Source: CAYOPE01 sp964405805 (GTDB taxonomy: Bacteria; Patescibacteriota; Doudnabacteria; UBA920; O2-02-FULL-48-8). Taken from it: a stretch of DNA of 9,196 nt. A program made the translations under genes and the position numbers. The notes beneath the pieces are model-generated. The model saw only the letters and a list, made by a program, of their open reading frames with translations. It made no database searches and was not told the origin of the DNA. The DNA lies in the NCBI GenBank assembly GCA_964405805.1, contig CAYOPE010000031.1:1-9196 (forward strand), in the 5' to 3' direction. Shown piece by piece: positions 6,790 to 9,196 of the stretch. The number at the start of each line of letters is the position of its first letter. Positions within the stretch are counted from its first letter, which is position 1.

Positions 6790-7781
6790 TGTCACAATCC
6801 ATCATTGAAGTTGAAAATTTATCGAAAACTTTCCGGATTAAGCAAAAGCAATCCGGTTTTTTGGCTGGATTGGTCTCGCTGTGGAATCCAAATTTTAAAA
6901 TAGTAAAAGCGGTAGAGAAAATTTCTTTTTCAGTGAAAGAAGGAGAAATTGTCGCGTTCATCGGCCCGAACGGCGCTGGTAAATCAACCACAATTAAAAT
7001 GCTTACTGGAATTTTGTACCCGAGTAGTGGTGTTATTAATGTTCTCGGGATAAATCCTAGTAGACAACGTCAGAAATTGGCCTATCATATAGGCTCAGTT
7101 TTTGGCCAAAAACCCCAGCTTTGGTACCACTTACCTCCTCAAGATACTTATAACTTATTTGCACGAATTTATGAACTAGACCAAAGGAAATTTGAGAAAC
7201 GACTTGATTATTTGATTCAAGCTTTCGAAATCCAAAATTTACTCAGCACCCCAGTACGCAAAATGTCTTTAGGTCAGAGAATGCGCTGCGAAGTAGTAGC
7301 TTCTCTTCTGCACCAGCCGAAAGTTGTTTTTTTAGACGAGCCTACAATCGGACTAGATGTAATTGCAAAGCAGAGGATTCGTGAAGTCATTAAACACATA
7401 AACGAAACCGAGAAAGTTACCATCTTCCTTACCTCTCACGATGCAGGAGACGTAGAAGCTCTGGCCCAGCGAACCATAGTAATTAACCATGGCACTATTT
7501 TATTTGACGATAGCACGGAACAATTTAAGAAAAATTACATTAAAACTAAAACCGTCGAGCTAGTAGTTGAAGGCAGTGCTCATAGTTTTGATTTTCCACA
7601 AGGCAAAGTCATAGACCGAAGCAATGTTAGCGTTAAAATCGAGATTGAACCTAGTTCAAAGAACATCGAGAGTCTGCTTAATTATGCCACTCATAATTTT
7701 CAGATTAAGGACATCAATATTCAGGATCCTCCCATGGAAGAGATTATAGCTGACATATATTTGAAGAAAAAAAATGATTAA
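6789..7781 (+). CDS. ABC-2 type exporter, ATP-binding subunit
   Basis: Nucleotide-binding subunit of an ABC exporter, 330 residues. Walker A is GPNGAGKST (59-67), the Q-loop Gln is Q107 (VFGQKPQLW), the signature is MSLGQRMRCE (159-168, a variant of LSGGQ), Walker B is VVFLDEP (179-185) with catalytic E184, the D-loop is GLD (188-190) and the H-loop His is H217 (LTSHD). About 110 residues follow the H-loop as a C-terminal accessory domain. The signature form and the RTIVINHGTILFDD segment resemble the family often labelled COG4586, which pairs with two distinct ABC-2 permeases, as here. All catalytic residues are present. Its ATG lies in the stop of the small gene (TAATG) with no visible Shine-Dalgarno sequence, so translation is probably coupled. 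It overlaps the first permease by 8 bases. The substrate is unknown. Confidence 0.95.
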   Translation: MSQSIIEVENLSKTFRIKQKQSGFLAGLVSLWNPNFKIVKAVEKISFSVKEGEIVAFIGPNGAGKSTTIKMLTGILYPSSGVINVLGINPSRQRQKLAYHIGSVFGQKPQLWYHLPPQDTYNLFARIYELDQRKFEKRLDYLIQAFEIQNLLSTPVRKMSLGQRMRCEVVASLLHQPKVVFLDEPTIGLDVIAKQRIREVIKHINETEKVTIFLTSHDAGDVEALAQRTIVINHGTILFDDSTEQFKKNYIKTKTVELVVEGSAHSFDFPQGKVIDRSNVSVKIEIEPSSKNIESLLNYATHNFQIKDINIQDPPMEEIIADIYLKKKND

Positions 7782-8592
7782 TCGTTTGAGTTTTAAACTT
7801 CAAAAATACTTCGAGATAGCCAAAATAACTTATTATGACTCCACGGCTTATATTGGAGATGTATTAGGTATGGCAGGGCTGATCGCCGCGAGAGTTTGGA
7901 TATTTTCCCAGCTTTATAGTTTAGCTTTTCATTTATCGAATTCTTACACCGTTGGAGGATTGACGCTAGTGCAAACAATATGGATTCTAGCTTTGACTCA
8001 AAGTTTTCATGTTTCCAATCGTACTCGTAAGATCATGATAGATATTGAGTATGAAATCAAAAACGGCAATATTGCTTATTCTATTTCTAAACCATATAGC
8101 TATCTCTGGTTTAATTTTTCTGCTTGCGTAGGTGTGATCGGTGGGCACATTTTTATAACAACTTTATTTGCTTCGATTACAGCCCTGGTTCTGGTAGGGT
8201 TGGTTAAAGTTTCATTACTTGCATTGATTTTAGGAACAATACTATTAGTATTTGGGTTTGTTATGAATACTTTTGCGATTTTAATTGTAGGCTTACTTTC
8301 TTTTTGGTCAGAAGATATTTCTGCATATAGATGGATTTATGATAAGTTACTTTGGGTTTTTGGAGGAATTTTTTTACCAGTCTCCCTGTTTCCGGAAAAA
8401 TTTAAAATTTTAGTCGATTATCTACCATTCAATCATATGTTTTACGGTCCAGCAAGAATGATGATCGGAGGCGATGTTACGTTATTTGTGAAATATTTAT
8501 CAATCCAAATAGTCTGGATTGTTGTTTTTGGAGCAATTTTGAGTTTTATCTATAATAGAGGCATTAAGCAAATTTCCATCAATGCTGGCTAA
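7774..8592 (+). CDS. ABC-2 type exporter, permease subunit 1 (DUF990/COG4587-like)
   Basis: Integral membrane protein of 272 residues with about six hydrophobic segments (roughly 28-50, 63-80, 112-134, 138-178 as two, 192-205, 241-261). Family-like features are the cytoplasmic G-N-I-A-Y-S-I-S-K-P-Y motif (98-108) after the second segment, and FGGIFLPVSLFPEKFK (196-211) followed by LPFNHMFYGPARMMIG (217-232), where the P-x-x-x-F-P and L-P-F elements are typical of these permeases. It starts inside the end of the ATPase gene and overlaps the next gene by 11 bases, so the three genes clearly form one unit. It should form the transmembrane pore as a heterodimer with the next protein. The COG label is from memory of family patterns. 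Confidence 0.9.
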   Translation: MINRLSFKLQKYFEIAKITYYDSTAYIGDVLGMAGLIAARVWIFSQLYSLAFHLSNSYTVGGLTLVQTIWILALTQSFHVSNRTRKIMIDIEYEIKNGNIAYSISKPYSYLWFNFSACVGVIGGHIFITTLFASITALVLVGLVKVSLLALILGTILLVFGFVMNTFAILIVGLLSFWSEDISAYRWIYDKLLWVFGGIFLPVSLFPEKFKILVDYLPFNHMFYGPARMMIGGDVTLFVKYLSIQIVWIVVFGAILSFIYNRGIKQISINAG

Positions 8593-9196
8593 ATTTTGGC
8601 TATATATCAAACTCACATTCGAAGTAGTGAAGCTCAATATTCTTTCTGCGATGGAATATCGAGCGTCCTTCATGGCTCAGGTTTGGGGCATGGCCATTAA
8701 TGATTTGTTTTTAATTTTTCTATGGTATATATTTTTTTCCAGATTCCCAGACCTAAATGGCTGGCATCTTCGAGACACGCTGCTCTTGTTCGCTGTCGGT
8801 ATGACGAATTTTGGGATTTATCGAGTTATTGCGGGCAACGCAGAGGAAATCTCGCGCGGGATTAGTCGTGGGGAGCTTGACTACCACATGACACTTCCTA
8901 AAAGTGTACTATGGCAGGTTAGTACATCGCGAAGTAATATTTCAGCGATTGGAGATTTTATCTTTGGAATAATTGTTTTTCTTTTTGTTATTCACTCTTG
9001 GCAAAGTTTTCTTCTATACCTACTTCTTTCTTGTGTCAGTGCTTGGCTTATATATAGTTTCGTTGTGGCTTTGCAGTCTTTGGGATTCTTTTTTGGCAAT
9101 TTCGAGGAAACTGCGGACAGGATTTTTAGTATTATGCTTGGTCTCTCGTTATATCCAGAAACTACCTTCACAGGAGTGATTAAATTTATCACTTTC
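8582..9196 (+). CDS. ABC-2 type exporter, permease subunit 2 (COG3694-like), 3' end outside window
   Basis: The frame from ATG 8582 stays open to the last base, giving 205 residues with no stop; about 60 more would be expected. It begins MLAKFWLYIKLTFEVVKLNI, then MEYRASFMAQVWGMAINDLF (24-43), a pattern common in this family. Hydrophobic segments lie at about 34-53, 66-84, 120-137, 143-170 and 180 onward. A motif I-S-R-G-E-L-D-Y-H-M-T-L-P-K (93-107) aligns with G-N-I-A-Y-S-I-S-K-P in permease 1, showing that the two are paralogues. SLYPETTFTGVIK (189-201) matches the Y-P-x-x-x-F-x-G motif expected near the C-terminal third. It overlaps permease 1 by 11 bases and completes the transporter. Confidence 0.9.
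   Translation, partial: MLAKFWLYIKLTFEVVKLNILSAMEYRASFMAQVWGMAINDLFLIFLWYIFFSRFPDLNGWHLRDTLLLFAVGMTNFGIYRVIAGNAEEISRGISRGELDYHMTLPKSVLWQVSTSRSNISAIGDFIFGIIVFLFVIHSWQSFLLYLLLSCVSAWLIYSFVVALQSLGFFFGNFEETADRIFSIMLGLSLYPETTFTGVIKFITF

Noticed and set aside
8551..8556. TATAAT with a TTG-starting hexamer 17 bp upstream (8528-8533), as a promoter for permease 2
   Set aside because: The -35 matches only 3 of 6 bases, it lies inside permease 1 coding sequence, and the genes overlap as one unit; chance is likely in AT-rich DNA.
8973..9179. Short open frames on both strands near the window end
   Set aside because: They lie over the permease 2 frame, which has family motifs and stays open; the hydrophobic look of the + strand frame is a T-rich shadow.

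Overview
The window is a tightly packed, single-strand (+) block of a type IV pilus (T4P) assembly operon that runs directly into an ABC-2 type exporter. In order it holds: the C-terminal part of the PilB/GspE extension ATPase (its start lies before base 1), the PilC/GspF platform protein, three minor prepilins (PilV/GspI-like, PilW/GspJ-like and a long PilX/GspK-like protein with a predicted beta-helical ectodomain), PilM, PilN, PilO, a short single-pass membrane protein of unknown family, an ABC ATPase, and two ABC-2 permease subunits. The second permease is cut off by the end of the window. Almost no base is non-coding: the only gaps are 24 bp (pilX-like to pilM), 3 bp (pilN to pilO) and about 5 bp (pilO to the small gene). 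All other junctions overlap by 1 to 14 bases or abut, so translational coupling is likely. There is no RNA gene, CRISPR array, insertion sequence or convincing terminator.

The likely source is a Candidate Phyla Radiation (Patescibacteria) bacterium, or another lineage with a minimal T4P. The reasons are compact overlapping genes, a PilB-PilC-minor pilin-PilMNO order with no PilP lipoprotein or PilQ secretin after PilO, and a PilX-like protein whose Asn/Thr/Ser/Gly-rich beta-helical body resembles proteins I associate with CPR pilus loci. This is an inference; no rRNA or other phylogenetic marker is present. TGA acts as stop twice in good contexts (ends of the PilV-like and PilX-like genes), so the recoded TGA=Gly genetic code of Gracilibacteria/Absconditabacteria is not used. 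Base composition is moderate and visibly more AT-rich in the permease genes.

Working model: PilB hydrolyses ATP under the platform protein PilC to add pilin subunits. PilM (cytoplasmic, actin-like) binds the PilN N-terminus, and PilN/PilO form the membrane-anchored alignment complex. The three minor pilins probably form a priming or tip complex equivalent to GspI-J-K, with the PilX-like protein as the exposed tip or adhesin. The small protein after PilO sits where PilP is normally encoded. The ABC exporter starts within the stop codon of that small gene, so it is probably co-expressed with the pilus; its substrate cannot be read from the sequence.

The most notable points are the beta-helical PilX-like tip candidate, the uncharacterised PilP-slot protein, the ABC-2 exporter coupled to the T4P operon, and a perfect extended -10 box placed so that pilM mRNA would be almost leaderless.
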